NCBI GenBank assembly: GCA_003290165.1
Contig: QNQO01001853.1
Coordinates: 1 to 64,000 of the forward strand
Reading direction: 5' to 3'
Length of the DNA stretch: 64,000 bases
From: Berberis thunbergii
Taxonomy: Eukaryota; Streptophyta; Magnoliopsida; Ranunculales; Berberidaceae
Shown: piece by piece, positions 63,403 through 64,000 of the stretch
Layout: the number at the start of each line of letters is the position of its first letter
How positions within the stretch are numbered: position 1 is the first letter of the stretch
The notes under the pieces: model-generated
What the model was told of the DNA's origin: nothing
Seen by the model: the letters and a program-made list of their open reading frames with translations, nothing else
Databases searched by the model: none
Translations under genes and position numbers: made by a program

Positions 63403-63774
63403 TTTTAGTCGCATGTGGTGTGTGTGCAAGGCATTGGGCATCCTGGTTGTGTTTGGGATGGCAAATTCTTAGAAAATGGGGACTTTATTATTGCTTGTTC
63501 TGAAGAAGTTGTATGTATTTGGACAATCAACAAATACAGGATTGCTGATCCAGTTGAAATTGAAACATATGCTTCAAAGGTTTCACAGTATAAGTGCAGT
63601 AGGTAGTATTGTTTGTTTCAGTATGATACCTATGTTGCTTCTAACTAATGTATCCCAAAACTAATTTTCTATTTCATATGCACTTAAAAGTGTTCTGTCT
63701 TTGCTTTCATAGGAAAAGGGTTGGCAGATTAAATTTGGAGGAGTTGCCAGAGATAAGAAATTTACATAAACCAG
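63403..63774 (+). pseudogene. PLAA/Ufd3 (Doa1)-like WD40 protein fragment
   Basis: Exon from about 63403 to 63602 gives CVQGIGHPGCVWDGKFLENG, DFIIACSEEVVCIWTINKYR and IADPVEIETYASKVSQYKCS, the last WD40 blade and following linker of plant phospholipase-A2-activating-protein homologues, which bind ubiquitin and Cdc48. Exon 63713-63774 joins in phase (AG|G) with RKRVGRLNLEELPEIRNLHK and ends at a GTTTGA donor. No stop interrupts these 87 codons. The other six blades, PFU and PUL domains are absent in the window; the PFU part could follow beyond 64000. The location inside a CACTA end suggests capture. Confidence 0.8.
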
Positions 63775-64000
63775 GTTTGATGTTAATTACTCATCTTTAT
63801 GAGGTTTCAATTTCATATTAGTCATTTTTTCCTGTCTATGAATGAAATTTGTTATGCACTTGAATGAACTTTCCATCATTGAAGTATGAGAAGCAATGGG
63901 CTTGATTTACAAGGTTGGTTCTTGATTTGTGAGTTAAGCTAGCATACTGATTTCTTGTTAGATAAAATGTTGGACATGTTTTGATGGTGCCCTTTTTTCC

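Larger units (their letters stand above)
62563..64000 (+). mobile_element. CACTA-like element, left end, continues past the window
   Basis: CACTACAACACAAATGCC at 62563 is a CACTA-type TIR, placed exactly where the Y LTR is interrupted. It is followed by subterminal words AATAGCATTTGTTAATAGCG and TAGCGGTTTTGCTAAATACG. The TIR differs from that at 33757, so it is another family. The base triplet before it is GAG. Inside lie a CT-rich minisatellite and gene fragments. The right end is outside the window. Confidence 0.65.

Overview
This window is plant nuclear DNA, most likely from a eudicot. Every mobile element I can place belongs to a plant lineage (Athila, Tat and Tekay/Del Ty3-gypsy retrotransposons, CACTA/En-Spm transposons, a tRNA-derived SINE), and the few host-like coding pieces are plant gene fragments with plant-style introns. 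I see no intact host gene in the 64 kb. It reads as a pericentromere-like nest of old, broken and nested elements. The species cannot be told from the sequence.

Layout. 1-5015: a mosaic with an ABCC-transporter remnant, a SINE, a reverse-strand UBX-protein fragment, and at 4700-5015 CACTA-type terminal repeats. 5016-8125: the 3' part of an Athila element with its 3' LTR. 8126-17800: Tat-lineage debris (LTRs of two families I call X and Y, gag-protease remnants, two tandem-repeat arrays, a reverse-strand 'aORF' remnant) plus a second Athila LTR. 17804-21850: a reverse-strand Tekay-type gag start, primer site and LTR. 21858-33757: a CACTA element with decayed TNP2 and Transposase_24 genes, followed by fragments of at least five host genes (ARIADNE E3 ligase, SWIB protein, eIFiso4G, BIO1 aminotransferase, NIK-type LRR kinase) and a subterminal repeat block ending in the TIR. 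33758-47114: the 5' part of an Athila element on the minus strand, split inside gag by a Tekay/Del element (36513-44888) with a perfect 5-bp target duplication. 47115-53860: a minus-strand Tat element with its tandem-repeat 3' region. 53507-55590: a 1.06-kb tandem duplication of LTR and leader. 55080-62562: a second minus-strand Tat element (family Y) lacking most of pol but carrying an antisense ORF. 62563-64000: the left end of another CACTA-like element, containing a PLAA/Ufd3-like gene fragment.

The main points for follow-up are: (1) the gene-collecting CACTA element, including an exon that joins BIO1 and NIK sequence in frame and splices in phase to the next NIK exon; (2) evidence that the Athila pieces at 5016-8125 and 33758-47114 are two halves of one element, separated by a CACTA insertion and then by a large inversion; (3) a Tekay element whose 3' LTR contains a piece of its own integrase gene; (4) antisense ORFs and tandem-repeat arrays of the Tat elements. 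All alignments were made by eye, so percentages and exact fragment edges are approximate.
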